A stretch of 64,000 bases of DNA, from NCBI GenBank assembly GCA_011800805.1, contig MPNW01000308.1, positions 104,457-168,456 of the forward strand. Direction: 5' to 3'. Of this stretch, positions 23,168 through 37,200 are shown piece by piece (the first letter of the stretch is position 1; every line of letters starts with the position of its first letter). The notes beneath the pieces were generated by a model. The model was not told the origin of the DNA. It made no database searches and saw only the letters and a list, made by a program, of their open reading frames with translations. The stretch comes from Hirudo medicinalis (lineage: Eukaryota; Annelida; Clitellata; Hirudinida; Hirudinidae). A program made the translations under genes and the position numbers.

Positions 23168-24415
23168 TTCTTTAAGAATTTAATTCAAATGCTTTTTTTT
23201 TATAAAACAAACCGAACATCTGTTATTCTAATTTTGTCCTCTGTGATGACATGTTTTTAATACTATCGGCAGAGAGAAACCATGTTCGTTTAGTGGTTAA
23301 AATTATTTCAAGACATTTTATTTCTAAATTATCCTTCATAACTATCCTCGGGTACTACTAAACATAAATATGTGTTGTTGTTAGAATTTGTATCGATAAA
23401 AACCTTTTACATACCTTAATGTGGGGATTCTCTGTTGCCTACTTGACCAGTGGATGTGCCAAAGTTCGTTTTGCGTCAAACGTGAAGCACGAATTGTTTA
23501 AAAAATACATTTAAGGAAATTTATTTAAGAAGGCAGCAATTGATATGAAATCCCAATTTTATTTTTGCGGTGATATCTCAGTTGTCGTTGGACACCGAAA
23601 ATAGCTTCCAAGTTTTTGTTACTATCTCATTTTCTTCATTCTAAAATACTAAGGTCCATTAAAGAAATAAAAAAAGAAATGAGTACCAAATATTTTGTGC
23701 TAGCAAAATTTTTTGTTAGCTATTCCAAATCAAATAGATTAGCTAAGAACGTTTCTAAGAATAAATTCCACTAATTCCGATGGTGGATCATTACAAATTC
23801 TGCCGGTGGATCACTTGTCTCATCTGATAAAATTAAATAGCTGTCGAGAAAATGTTTCAACATTCTAGTTCCAATATCAATTTGTCGTACAGCCTCAAAA
23901 AATTAATAGGATGAAAGTGGGGGGGAGGAGGCATTAGGATGCACATTGTCTTGTATATTTTATATGAATCACATAGGCCACAAAATTTTATCTAGCTGCA
24001 TGCCTTTGAGAGGAGACAACATTCTGATTTTTATCCTGTTTCGAACCTGGTGTGTGTCGCTTAAAACAGGACAATGAATTTATTTCTATTTTATTTAATT
24101 TTAAATAAGATGCATGGCGAGGTTGAGAACGAATATCATTTGGTTACATTTTGTTTTTCCAGACAGACGATCGCCATATTTGACTTTCGTTTGCACTTGG
24201 CTGTTTTTGTGGGGCCGATTACTACTGTAAAATATTTGCAATATTTTTCTATTTATTAGCAAGGTGGATACATTTGCCCGGACTGGCCATATCATATCAT
24301 TTTATTTAAATTTAACGGTCGCAAATGCATTTCTTAGATTCGGCAATTACATGATTCATCGCTGTTTTTTAATCATTGTTAACATCAGCTGGATATACGT
24401 TCAACTTTGAATTGT
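23168..24415. other. AT-rich stretch without a supported exon
   Basis: No exon, repeat array or RNA gene is recognisable on either strand. It leads up to the 5'UTR acceptor of adducin (GCTACAG at 24421-24427). Confidence 0.6.
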
Positions 24416-24449
24416 GTTTTGCTACAGGTCCGGTTGAGAAATAACGAAA

Positions 24450-27400
24450 ATGAACGGTCCAACTTCGCCCAAAAAGTACATCGACACTATCGGTGAGACA
24501 TTTTTAAACCATGCATTAATATATTTTGCTACCAAATGGACTGTGCTTAGTCGGTTGAATTACTCCATGTTAAAGGACTTGCTAAGAACCCCAACTATGC
24601 TTTTCTGCAAGTTGAAATTAGTTTGATTGGAGAGTTGTACTTAGGACTTCTTGAAATAATCAAATCAAAAATTCACTTTTTAAGGAAAATGAACAATTCA
24701 AGGATAACTAATGCTTTTTGTGCAAGTAATTAAGTTATATTTAATTGAAAATTTAACAAGGCTTTCCACAGCTACAATAAGATTTAGTTCTGGATTGATG
24801 TTCTAGAGCCAAAAGTATTTTATTCCAACAATTCGGTTTATGATTCAATAACCAAACATTTGTTTGTTGGAAAATGTAATGTATTTTTGTTTTATTGGAT
24901 TCCAATTTAACAATGCACATCTATGCTTTGATGAGCCATTTTGCCAACTTATCTGTCTATGAGGGCATATGAAATGCAACATTTTACAGATGTGGACAGC
25001 CCTGAATATCTCAGGGACCAATTTAGACCAGCCGAGGTGAAGCAAGATGTTCGACAGATGTCGGAGAGAAAGAGGGTCAACGAGATCCTCAAGAGCAAGC
25101 AGTTCCGTAACGAACTGGAAGACGTCGTGGTGGACAAGATCAAGTCCACTTCCCCGGACAGGGCGTCAATCCTTGCCCTCCAACAGATGTCTGAGCTCAT
25201 CTTGCCTCAGGCGAAACTGAGGCATGGACCAGTTTATGGAAGAGGTTGGTTGTTCGTACTTAACCTTATTGTAATCTCAACTTTGACCTTTTAGTCAGGT
25301 AGTGGATGTTTTTGTTTGAAAGTTTCATAAGCACCGAGCTGCAATAATTGCACTGCACTGCAGCTTAAGAAAGGTAATTGGTCGAAAATTGCTGCTATTA
25401 TTATAAATGGTGATGATAGTGATTGCTATTTTTATAATTATATTATTATAAGGGTGCTCACCTTATTAATAATAATCATAATAATGCAAGGAGATGAGTT
25501 GTTGTTGTTGTCATACATATATAAATACATTCGTTTGTCTGCAACAATTCATCTAGTGGAATAAATCAATGCTGCGATCATCTCGCATTTAGATGCAGCG
25601 TAAGTGCACTATCGTCTGCAGTCGATCACTTTATAAACTGCATCGAGGCAGGAATTGAACCCTCGTCCCCCGAATAACGTCTCAGTAATCCCCATCCAGG
25701 TCTGGCTTCGGTCGCCCCGATAGCCGATCTGAACAAGGAGGACGGCGTCAACTTCGAGAAGGGCGAAAAGCAACTGAGGAACAAATTGGCAGCCTGCTAT
25801 CGACTGATCGACCAATACCGCTGGAGTCAACAGCAGCATGCCACCTACGTGTCGGTGAGTGGTCGCGAGAAGGCAGACGAATTTTCGAGTTTGTATCAAT
25901 CTCAAGATTCTAGGTAGGCAGTGGACTCACACTTGTGGTCTTCTGATGCTTGCAAATCTATTGTTAGGTTAAGAAATCCAAGCTGTAATGGATCTTTTGT
26001 TTGTTATTATTTTTGTGATAACACCACTATCACTATCGATTGTACTATCATCACCATCATCATCAAGGTCATCATGAATGTGTTGTACTTCAGAGCAGAT
26101 GTTGGCAGTGTCATCGTGGGCACATTCTGACTTAATTGCATTCAATTTAATCCTGCTGCTCGATCCATCTTAGTTCGGTCTACATTTTCATTGCCTGTCA
26201 TCGACCATAATTATCGCCATCATCACCAGCACCACCACCATTATCATCCACATCATTATTATCCTGAGATCTAAATCACTGAAGGCCAAGCCATCTCAAT
26301 AAGCTCCATTGAGTTTTTGCTATTTCTGTTCACTTTTGAACCCATGGCCGACTGATTCGAGCTGATATATTTTTAGGCTTTTGAGCTGCATGATTCAATT
26401 GTTTTTTGACAATTATTCGGCATATTGGCTCATTAAATAAGTAATTTTTTATGTGCTGAATTAAATTTAATTAAAGTTAAATTGATAATTTATTAAATCT
26501 TCTACCAAAATGGGTGTTGAAATATGCATTGCGTTTGTATTCAGGCACGTTTGGGTCGTGACCAGCTGGTTTTCCTTATCTCATCTGGGGACGTACCCTT
26601 TGCCAACTTATCTGCTTCTGGCCTTACAACACTGAACGAGGAGGGACGGCCGACCTCGGGCGGAAAGGGGGTGGACGAGGTGGCTGCCGTGCTTCATGCG
26701 GCTGCTTATCTGGCAAAGGATGACATCAAGAGCGTCCTGCTCATGAGATCCACCACAGCTGTCTTGGTGAGTCGACAGTGAACGCGTTGAACAATGAAAT
26801 GTTGAATGTTGAAAAATGAAATGTTGAATGTTGAAAAATTAAACTTCGAGTGAAAAATTTATTATTCCACCCCTTGTGCCACTCTTAGATGAGCTCCCTG
26901 GGATCTGCCCTCCTTCCCCTCAGTCGCGATGCCATCGTCCTGGGTAGGGTTCCGTTGGTGGAGTTGAACTCAGAAGAGGACGTTGCCAACCAACTGACTG
27001 CGGCTTTCCAGGCTGCTGATAAGGTATGGTAAACGTAAATTATTACTTTTTGCGGATTGTTATCATCGTTGTTATCCGCATCTATAGCCAAGCACAGTCA
27101 ATGCCCTAGTGTGCTTTTGTGTGGCCTTCTTAGGAGTTCAAATCCTAGTCTGCTTGCAGGAGCTTTTATTGCTTATTATTGTTATTATTATTGTTGTTGT
27201 TGTTGTTGTTATAGTTGTTATTATTATTATGATTATTGTTGTTGTTGGTTAATTAATCGCTCTTTAACATCATCACCTCTTTGTCGTTTAATCTTAGTAA
27301 CTGTGAATTGTAATAAAAAAAATGATGCATTGAAAGTAGCCAATGAAAACTCAGGATGCGCCTAATCGACATCTGATTAACCTTTGTTTGTGGTGGACTT

Positions 27401-30400
27401 TGAAACTGCAAACGATGATGACAACCATCTTGTTTCAGGCCGTTCTCATCAGAGGTGTCGGTGCCCTGGTGTTCGGGGGATCGGTCGAGGAGACCTTCAT
27501 CGCGGGTCGTAAACTTGCTGGCGCCATGGAGGCTCAGGTGAGGATCGACTAGATCTTTTCAACTGAAATTGTGTTCTGGAGTCATCACATTATTTCACAT
27601 ATTAATTCACACAATAATTCACATAATTAATTAATTACTATAATTAGTGAGTGTTGTTTTGCTCAAAAGAGTTTCATTTCAAATTTGAATTGCGAACGAA
27701 CGCTCGCCATCGAAATACTGTCGTAGAATAAGTGGTCTGTGCATCGTGTTACTTAACTAATTACATTACAATTACTAATTTACTACTTAAACAATGGCAT
27801 GGTAACATCGATTCTCTCCCAGCTGAAAGTGAGCCACGTCGGACTGCAAAACCTCCACCTGCCTTCAGAGGAAGTGCAGAGGAAGTTGTTTGCGTCCGCA
27901 GTCAGGAAGCAGAAGAGGGACGAGCTGGAGTTTGAGGCTCTCATGAGACACCTGGAAAATGCTGTGAGTTTCCATTTTTTTCCCGATGCACGGTGATCAT
28001 TATCATGTTAACATCATTACGGTAACACGTGTGCGTTAGCTCGGAGTGTGACTTTTAATTCTGTCTTCGATTTATTTGTACTGCTCGACAGGGCCACTGC
28101 ACGGGCTACCTGTTTCGAGAGTCGCTGTTTCGAAAGGTCGAGAGGTCCGACAAGGTCAATGCCGAAGTTGAACTTCCTCCTACCGTCGTCAGCCTGGGAT
28201 TGCCAGATGAGGATAAGTCAGCTGGAGTTTTTGTTGTCACTGTCATCATCATTGTCATTACCGTCGCCATCATTACTGCGACGGAGTTAATCGGGAAAGT
28301 GTTGAACTATTGACCTACCCCGATGTAGGCCTCGGGAGAAAAAGCCCCAGTCTTTTGCGGAGTACTTGAACTCTCCGAACACGTACAAGAGGGAGGAACT
28401 GGAAGTGGATTCGGGAACTCCCTATCACAAGAGGATCACCAAGGTATGGATATTTGGGGTTATTTGTGGATAGCAATTGTTACTCATTGCTCGTGTTATT
28501 GTGCATCACCGACACGACCGGGAGGGTCTAAAGATCCACAGACTATTCTAGAGATGTCCATTTCTTATGGCATGGAATATTAGTTTACTGCATCAAAATA
28601 ATATTATTATTCTCATTTATGTATGATTTCAACCCCGCACGTATTTAATGTCATTTTAATGATTTTCAAATAAGCTCAGAAGTAATGTCATTCGTCGAAC
28701 CGTGTTTAATAAGTAAATAAATTATCTATTTATTCATCATGCCCTGCTGCTGCTGCTGTTGTTGATGCAGACGAGATTAATTAATCGATCAAGTCACCAA
28801 TTATTCTATAAATTTGTAATTGTCACCGACGACGACGACAGTGGGTGCAAGGCACCTCACCGGCAGGAAACCTCATCAAGATCGACAATCCCAACCAATT
28901 TGCCCCAGTGGGTGCAGACACAAAGGAACTCAAGGCCACCATGAAGAAGGTCTGTTTATCAGCCTCAATTAGGGGGTGATTGATTAGTTGATTGATGATT
29001 GATGTGATAATTATCATAATTGGTAATACCTTCAAAAGTCATTAATGACTTCTGTACTCGTTGCAGATTTGCAGGGAATATTATGATGAAAACATAACCG
29101 CAGGTCCTCAGTCGAAGATCCTCGGGGGCCTGACCTGGGACGAGGCCCAGAAGATCAAGGTCTGCCTTCATTACTCTCCGATTGTCTTGCCGTGCCCCTT
29201 TATACTGCATCTTTTTATTATGTTTTATTAAACATCATTTGCTCCCGTTAAAATAACTTGCTTGATGTCGACAATTTTTCGACCAGGACGAGAACACGGC
29301 CTCTGAAACTGTCATCATGGTCGGTGCAGCATCCAGGGGCATCATACAAAAGGGGCACCTGGCCCAGGGCAACCTCTACAGGACCTACTATGCCCCTAAC
29401 CCCTTCGCCAATGTCACAGAGGATGACGTCAATGCCTACAAGACTGAAATTGGAATGAAGACCAGTGATAGTGAGATTGTTTTTATTGTTGTTATTATCT
29501 GTGAATGTCATTGAAAATGTCATTGTAGTTGCATCCTTGATTGTGATTTACATTTAGTGCTAATTACTGTCTGCAGTCTCCTTGCTGTTGCTAGCATGGC
29601 TTGAGTTTAAGAGTCAAAGAAACAATGTCAATTTGCCTCATAACAAAAACATGTGATGTTTCAATAATAATAGTAACAATAATAATAATAATAATGATAA
29701 AAGTAGAAGAACAATAATAATAAAAACTTTAATTATTATAAGAAAAATCTACCGATGTTTTCCAACTATAGAATCTTTGTCCCTCTCCCCAGACTCCTCT
29801 CACATCGTCCAATACGGGGAGGACCCCGACAGTTTGGTCCCTGGTCCGGACGGCCGTCTCATTTCGACCGAGGAGAGGATCAAACAAGTGAAGCAGCATC
29901 AGCAGCTCGTGGTCGAATCGTCACCTGTCGACGAAGCCAGCGACATTGGGGAGGATGAAGGTGAGTGATTTGCAGTCGACAGCCAGTGCTGTTCGTGTTT
30001 TTACATCTATGTTTAAAAGTTACGTCCTGCATGTCGCCGCTCTTGTTTTGTTTTTGTATAACTCTGTTCGTATGTTGCCGTCGTTGTTATGTTTGTAGGC
30101 TAACAATTTGTTATGGCTATAACTTATTATTGCTTTTAATTTGTTATGTTAATTATTATTATTATTGTTATTATGTTAACAATATTATTTGTATATTAAT
30201 CTCAATTTTGAGTTTTTAAATTATTGAACTGCTGGAGACCTTGCACCGGTGGCAAACACCATCATCACATGCCTCCAAAACTATGACCGTCTTTTCTATC
30301 TCGATATTCATGTTGTAATCTTGTGGCCACTGATAATCAGCCAACAAAAAGAAGCAGACATCTCAACAACAACAACAACAAGCAGTTGTGGAAGTCTCCA

Positions 30401-31363
30401 AGGGATCCAAGTCGGTCGCTCCCAGCTTACCGAGTCACGTGACTAAAGGTGATGTCTGATGCTTTTATTTACAAAACGTTAACCTTTCCTCCTTCATCTA
30501 CCATCTGTCCGTTGTCGTCGTCGCCATCCTCTTCGTCATCATTCTTTTTGTGCCCTTACTCACACATAACCAATTCATTGACTGGACAGAGTCGACAAAA
30601 AAATAATAATACTCTTTGGGCAAACGTGAACACTCTCTCCTTGGCAAATCTCTAATTTTGATGTCGGTGTGGGCATGTCACGATCGTCTGTTAACATATG
30701 TTGACAATTTTTTTTGTTTGCTATGCAAATTAATGTGTCTTGAAGTTTATTTGATGTTTTGCCCGCTTTGAGCTTCTTCCACATGGTTACTTTTATTTAT
30801 TCGAATGATTTTCATAGAATAAATTTCATTAAATTCTGGTATTTTAAAATACATTTATTAATTAGGTTATAAGTTACTTCGAGTTTATTTGTAGATTTTA
30901 ACTTAATCACGCGTGCATAAGATCTAAACTTATCGCGCACGATCTAACTAAACGTGCACGTGGATTACTCACTTGCAGGTCAAGGACAACTGCCGACTTC
31001 TCCTGCCAAATCTCTCTCCAGTGGGGAGGGAACTGCACCAGAAGCAGCCAGCGGAACCGAGGTCGGTCGTGATCACGATGATGCATTATGAGTAGACTAA
31101 TAAGTATAATAATATAAGTAATAAGATAGTAATAAGTATCTGAGAGTTGATGACATGATTTTTAAGCATCACCTGTTCTTCATCGTTCTTTTTGTTTCGT
31201 TGTACGGCATTACTCCTGCTGCTATTATTACGTCGTCATTGCGATAACCATGCAAGTCCATCTTCAGAAAAGCGAGTTCGAGTCGTCGGGCACAGAGGAG
31301 AAGAAGAAAAAGAAGAAAGGCTTCAGGATGCCTTCGTTCTCCAAGAAGAAGGACAAGAAGTAA
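24450..31363 (+). CDS. hts: Adducin, complete, with C-terminal MARCKS-related domain
   Basis: Fifteen coding exons: 24450-24492, 24990-25244, 25700-25854, 26545-26766, 26889-27023, 27439-27537, 27823-27963, 28092-28216, 28329-28443, 28842-28949, 29067-29159, 29287-29470, 29793-29960, 30979-31061, 31268-31363 (stop TAA). Every junction keeps phase; total 673 aa, normal for adducin. The N-terminal segment has SPEYLRDQFRPAEVKQDVRQ and ASILALQQMSELILP. Residues ~150-350 form the class II aldolase-like head domain, which is non-enzymatic in adducins. The tail after ~430 has the neck and a low-complexity region, and residues 652-673 form the MARCKS-related domain: six lysines, then GFRMPSFSKKKDKK, with a serine in the usual PKC/calmodulin site. 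Adducin caps actin barbed ends and recruits spectrin to the membrane skeleton. The ATG at 24450 follows a 5'UTR acceptor 22 nt upstream. The weakest donor is AA|GTCAGC after exon 8. Confidence 0.95.
31062..31091 (+). CDS. Possible alternative adducin C terminus by retention of the last intron
   Basis: If the exon 14 donor (ACCGAG|GTCGGT) is not used, the frame continues VGRDHDDAL and stops at TGA 31089-31091. The product would lack the MARCKS-related domain. Isoforms with and without this domain are known for Drosophila hts; usage here is inferred. Confidence 0.35.
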   Translation, partial: VGRDHDDAL

Positions 31364-31467
31364 ACGGCAGGTGAACCCGATCCGAAAAGTGCACCGAGAT
31401 GACGATCGCAGTCATGGCGACGAAGAAGACGAGGAAGAGAGGGAACTGTAGTTTCCTCGATTATTTC

Positions 31468-31473
31468 ATTAAA
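31468..31473 (+). promoter_or_regulatory. Candidate adducin polyadenylation signal (ATTAAA)
   Basis: ATTAAA lies about 105 nt after the adducin stop codon and is the first good variant of the AATAAA signal downstream. Confidence 0.4.
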
Positions 31474-31499
31474 GCTTATGCATTGCTGTTTCTGCATCG

Positions 31500-34202
31500 C
31501 GCATTCTAAAAAATGATGTTTGAGTTTGTGATGGTGGCAGTGATGGCGATGATTGTAGTGAAGAAGGTTGTAGTTGATTTTATCAATTCTTTTCGTGACT
31601 AAAGATTTTAGATTTCAGTGTGCTGTTGTGTAACAGAGTTACAAAATCATGTGCTCCTCGTTCGTGCGGCCGGTTCTCATTTTGAGTTCACTGCTGTTAG
31701 CAGCATCATTACTAATCATCACCATGACCACCATCATCATCATCAACATTGTTGTTATTATTTATTTTATTATTACTAAGTGCTAATTGTTAAGCATCAT
31801 TGTTGCAATTGTCATTGTTATTATAATTATTATTATTATTATTATTGTTGCCTGAGTTGCAGAGAATAGTTTGTAAAATGGCCTGCATGTTTTATTTTTG
31901 TCATTACTACTATCATCATTACCACATGGTCGTCATCATTATCACACCCTCATCTTCGCCATCATCATCATCATCATCATGCAATTGACCATATGTCCAG
32001 AATTCAAACCCTTACTGTGTGCTTATTATGCAAGCTTATTATGTTGTGATTGTGATGATGATGATGATGATTACCGGATATTTGACTGATTTCCAGCACC
32101 TACATTCTCCAAGCTGTCGTTTTATGTTGAGGCCCAGAAGTGGTCCATGACCGGCTAGTGAGGTCAGCCTGACTGTCAAACTACTGGAGCATATAGCTCC
32201 CTTTGGCAAACAGAATTTTCGTCCTGATGCTTTTTGTTTGGTTATTGCTCTTGTTATTATTATTGTCACCGCTTAATTCGATAGATCACTTTTTTCGCGC
32301 TCTTGGCTTAAGAAATGTCCCTTACAACTGCTTGTAGATCTTTCTCCTCCAAGGCCAGGCGTTATCTGTCGGGTATTTTTAGGATTTCTCTTTAGAAACA
32401 CGTACAAAATCCATCAAGTGGGATGATTTACTCCTGATTTGGAAGTGAGATTGGTGGTGAGAGGCAAAAAGTCATCTCGTCGAGGGATTATGTCCCTTTG
32501 GGAAAGTCGTGCACAATCATCTTGTGGCGTCGGAGATACGTGTCTGCTGCGGGCTCACTATTCTGAAGCACAACATGGCGAGTGTAACTTCGTTTCTAAG
32601 TTGAAAACGTTGAATATTGAGCCATTTTGACAGTTAAAGCCATGCTCCCTCCCGCATGGGTGGCCAAAATCATGTGGAGCCCTTCTTGAGAAACCCTCTG
32701 CTGTGGAGCTGTGATTGATCGCATTTCTTAGCTCGTCTCGTTCTGTAATTTTGTCCGAATATGGGGAATGTCGAAAACTCCGCTGGATTAGCGAACTAGG
32801 AAACGCAGACGACAAATCACCCATTGAATATCATTAATGTAAATTTGTGAGGAAATAAACCTCCGTCAAGAAGCACAAACATACGATTATTGAGGCTAAC
32901 GACGACGGTGAACTTCATCGGATCATGAAATTATGAGATAATCTCCGAGACGGTCGAAAAGTCAAAGAAAAAACGAAAACCATAAAAATGCGACCAATAA
33001 AAAGATTCGCGTCTGATATTGATTGCCTCATGAAAGTTCGATTTATTGCCTCGCATTGCATTTGTTTACATCTCAAAGTTACGCCGGTAATGGTGAAATG
33101 AATGCCTGAATCCGAACAACAGCTGATAGATACGAGTAGAATAAATACATTTGAAATCATAAAAGGAAATAAATACATGATTCGTTGTCAACAAAGGAAT
33201 TTGACGCATGAAAACAGTAAAATAAAGCTAAATCGGTGGCAATGGTTGTCTGGAGTCATCAAGTGGAAATGGATTAACTGGCATGCCCTTTCAGGATGAT
33301 TATGATGACGATAATGTCAGAAATAAATATTTGTAATTCAAATCTCAAATCCATGCAAGCGCTACAACAGAGACGGCATTCAACACTTGATGAGAAATTG
33401 TAGTTGGTTGACACGTCGTAAGACGTCGAGAAATTCCAACATAAATGTCGTGGTGATAAAAACAAAGAGGCACTTGAAACTATAAAATAAGCGTTCACTG
33501 GAACATTAAATTAGCAACTTAATTAATAAATCCCACTTACGAACCTGATTCATGTCATTTTCAAGATTGTTCAACCAAGAACAAAAACACCCAATGCCTA
33601 ACTCCACCTTGACAACAACAACACTAGACTGAGTCGGTCATAAGAAATGAAGAATGTCAACAACAACAACAACAACAAAAATGTCATGGTGTGCCTCATC
33701 GAACATCCTAACAACTGAGGTCTCTTAATGTCCTAAAACCTGATAAATGCCTTGTGAAGCCTTCGATGATATCAGAAGAAGTGTCACAGTCTGAAGACTT
33801 AAAAGTCTTCATGACGAGACAGACAAGAAGCTGTTAGTAGGAAGAAAATTGACAAACATCTCCATCCCCGTCGTGACGACGGCGACGTGCTTAACTCGAA
33901 TCGGTTCTAATGACTCCCTGTACAGATTGAAATTGAACTGTGGTTGAAAATAAAGCTCACATTGTGCAATGACTTAGCTTTTCGTAAAATGTCAGAAGCT
34001 AAAAAAAAATTTGAGAAAAAAAAATCCAAAAAGAAAAAGAAAAAAAAAATAACAATGAAAATTCGTGTATAAAGCAATTAGGTGCAGATGATAGAGAGAA
34101 TACGAAAATAAACGTTGAACATTACTCGAACAAAGATGAATGTTGTGACGGATGTAACAACAACAACAAAAGTGGTGGTGATGACGATGATGATTTTCCA
34201 AA
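31500..34202. other. Intergenic region between adducin and the CUB/MAM receptor
   Basis: No exon is supported on either strand. It holds CAT/GAT arrays (e.g. ~31960-31980, ~32054-32070), ATT arrays (~31820-31845), A-rich runs near 34000-34050 and the two convergent 3'UTRs. Confidence 0.6.
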
Positions 34203-37200
34203 TCAGACCAAAATGGCCTTGCTTATAATACTGCTGTCAATTTGACCGTTGCGAATGCCACCAGTTTTTGAAAACTGACCAGCCCCTGTACCCTTTTCGA
34301 GGACCACTTGGGGCGCTATGCCCGGGAATGTCTCGATGTCCAGGTGGCATCTGCCTTCCACAGGCTCGATGTAAGCCGAGAACGGAGTTTGATCTCCGGC
34401 CCTCACCTTAGTTTCATCGATGTCTTCGTACACGTGATCGCTCAGCGAGCACCCATCCGTTTGAATTCTAAAATCTTTCGTAACTTCAGATGGTCGATCG
34501 AACGAAGATGATGAATTCATGTTGGGGATCTTTATGTCCTTCCTGTAGGATTCAATCATCTGGTTGATCCTCTGACGATCTGTCAAACCTGGCACAAAAG
34601 CGCCTGCCTTGTCGGGCGAGATGATGTACTTTGAGGTCACTATAAGAGGTGCAGGGGTATGCCCTCTGAGAGCCTGGGCATCGAGCACATGTGTGGAGGG
34701 CTCCAAAGGAGAAACCTCTCTTCTCATTGACTGGACAGCTGATTGAGGGGGCAAGTCTGACCTCAGAGAAGCTTCAAGTCTTTTGGCAGATTTGTGGGTT
34801 AAGCTGGAGTGATTCCTTCGATCGTTAATGTTCACAATCGCAACATCACTACCATCATCACTGCTGCTGGAACACCTGGCTGCCCGAAGCCCCCTCTCTT
34901 CCCCGTTCACCCAGCAGAGATTGGCAGAGCTCTGATTACTGGCACTCAATGTTTGGTAGATGGTGAGGTCCTCATCTTGAACGCCCTTTCCGGAGACGTT
35001 CTTGTTTTTGTCCTTGTTATTTCCAGGGGATTTTTGAACCGATCGAGATGTGTTCCTCTTGGTCAAGCAGATGAATAACAGTGCCAGGGAGGCAACGAGC
35101 AAAAGACCAAGGACGGCGGCACTCAGGGAGGCGGCCAAGATGTTGACACCGCTCTGAGGAGTCGAATTGTGGTCTGGAGAAAAATTTATGGGATTACTAC
35201 AATTTGTAGAAGAGAGCAAAAGAAAACAAGCAACATTTAATTTTAACAATTACTTAATTTTAATTAATTATTAGCGTCATTAATATACAGGAATTACAAT
35301 TAATAATTAACATCTAGAATGATAATTTAATAATAATGTTAAATTACAAGAAAAACAACTGGATATTAACGACCTGCGAAAGGCAGGGACGAATCGGAGA
35401 TTAAGCCATCGACCGAGGTCGGAAAATCCGTAAAAATTCTGCGACCCTCCCGACATCCGGCAGTTTCGTCCTCGTCCGATCCATCCGTGCAGTCCTCCTT
35501 TCCGTCGCACACTTTGGAAGCATCGATGCACAGGCCACTCCCACACTGAAGACCATTGGTCGAGAGACACTCTGATGTTGGAGCTGAAGGTAGGTAATTT
35601 ATTTAAAATCAAACTTCATAATGCGATGAACTGGACTGTTTAAGGAAAAATAATCGGAAATATGTTAATGTTTCGTGGTAATTGTTTGTGCTAATCTTAG
35701 GTGATGATGATAGTAATAGTAATAGTAATAATAATAACAATAATAATAATAATATTAATAATAAATTTAAAATAGTAAACATTAAATGATGTGCAATAAT
35801 TTATTAGGACCAACTCGTGCATCTTTCCGGATCCACAGAAAATCCGTCCACGAAAACTCGGGAACCACTTCTCAGGAGGGATTCGAAGACGACCTGACAT
35901 GAAATTGTTTGACATTTAATACAACGTCTATTTTTATCATTTAATCCTGACGAATTATTAACTAACAATAATGAATAACAAATATAAAAATAATTCTGAA
36001 TAATTCACACTAAATTCTGTCACTTGAAGCTCCATTTAATTACATCATTGTAGTACAAATCATCATCGAGTACAAATAGACGACCTCGTACGGCTTGTCT
36101 CGATATAAAGCGAGATCGGCAGACGCGGAGATCCAATTTCCCTGGACGTGATTGGTCGCAGACCAAATGGCGGGAGTCAAGTAGTTGTCGTGGCGAATCA
36201 GGCGAACGTTGAGACGAGAGAGTCCGTCGCTTTCGCCGAAGCGGTAAAAGAACTTGAAGCAAGAGTGGTAAAATGTGGAGTTCTTTCCATCAGGTTGAAC
36301 TTGGATCGAACCACCGTCAACCTCGGCGTGACCCACGGAGGAGGTCACTTGAGGGCTGACGAGCAGAGACCTGGTCAGGTCCCGATCGTCGGGAGCCATG
36401 GCCGAAATGTAATTGCCTGATGATGATATATTAATCGATGTGTAATATTGATCGATTTTAAAAGCATTTATTTATTAATTACATTGTAATTTAGAATATT
36501 TTGATACTAAATGAATTATTGTACTTTATAATTTGGAATTCCTATAAGGCATTACATTCTTGAGCAGCGATGGCCTCGACAAACTCATGAAAAAAATAAA
36601 TTCCAAATCCGGGACCAAATAAATGATAAATAACATCAACATAACTAAATAAAGTGGAAAGTAATTTATTAAAGTTGAGAAATTAAATGTATTTTTTGTA
36701 TCATATTTGTCACCTCTAAAGTCCTCTTCGTTATTGGGGTCTGTGGCTTCGACCGGTCTTTGCCAGTCCCCATTGGCCATCAACACTCCATCGGAGTGGT
36801 CGAGCTTCCCGACGCTCAGCCAATTGCAGCTTGACGATTCAAAGTTGCAGGAGATATCAGCTAGAGAAGAAGTTAGCGTAAACAGGATTCCAATTTTAAA
36901 TAATAAATATTGATTGACAAACATAATCTTGCATTTTTATAACAATTAACAGATACATTCCCACTCACTCCTGCCGCACTGTCCGACCGAGATCGCGAGG
37001 TCATCTATCGCCACCACTCCGAGACTTCCTTCCGGCCAATGGGAGTCGGGCACGTCAGTAGCCATGGCAACCTGAACTGAAGTCAGTCCAGATAGGCTGA
37101 TTTCGCCCAATCGCCAGGTGGGCATTGCACCAGAGGGTCTTGACTCTGAGAGCAATAATTTGATGATAAGGTCTCACTTCATCTTCACAACATTCACCAT

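Noticed and set aside
25630..25700. tRNA-like GGGTTCAATTCCTGCC on the minus strand
   Set aside because: A B-box match with no convincing A box or acceptor-stem pairing; it overlaps the adducin exon 3 acceptor region and may be a decayed SINE fragment.
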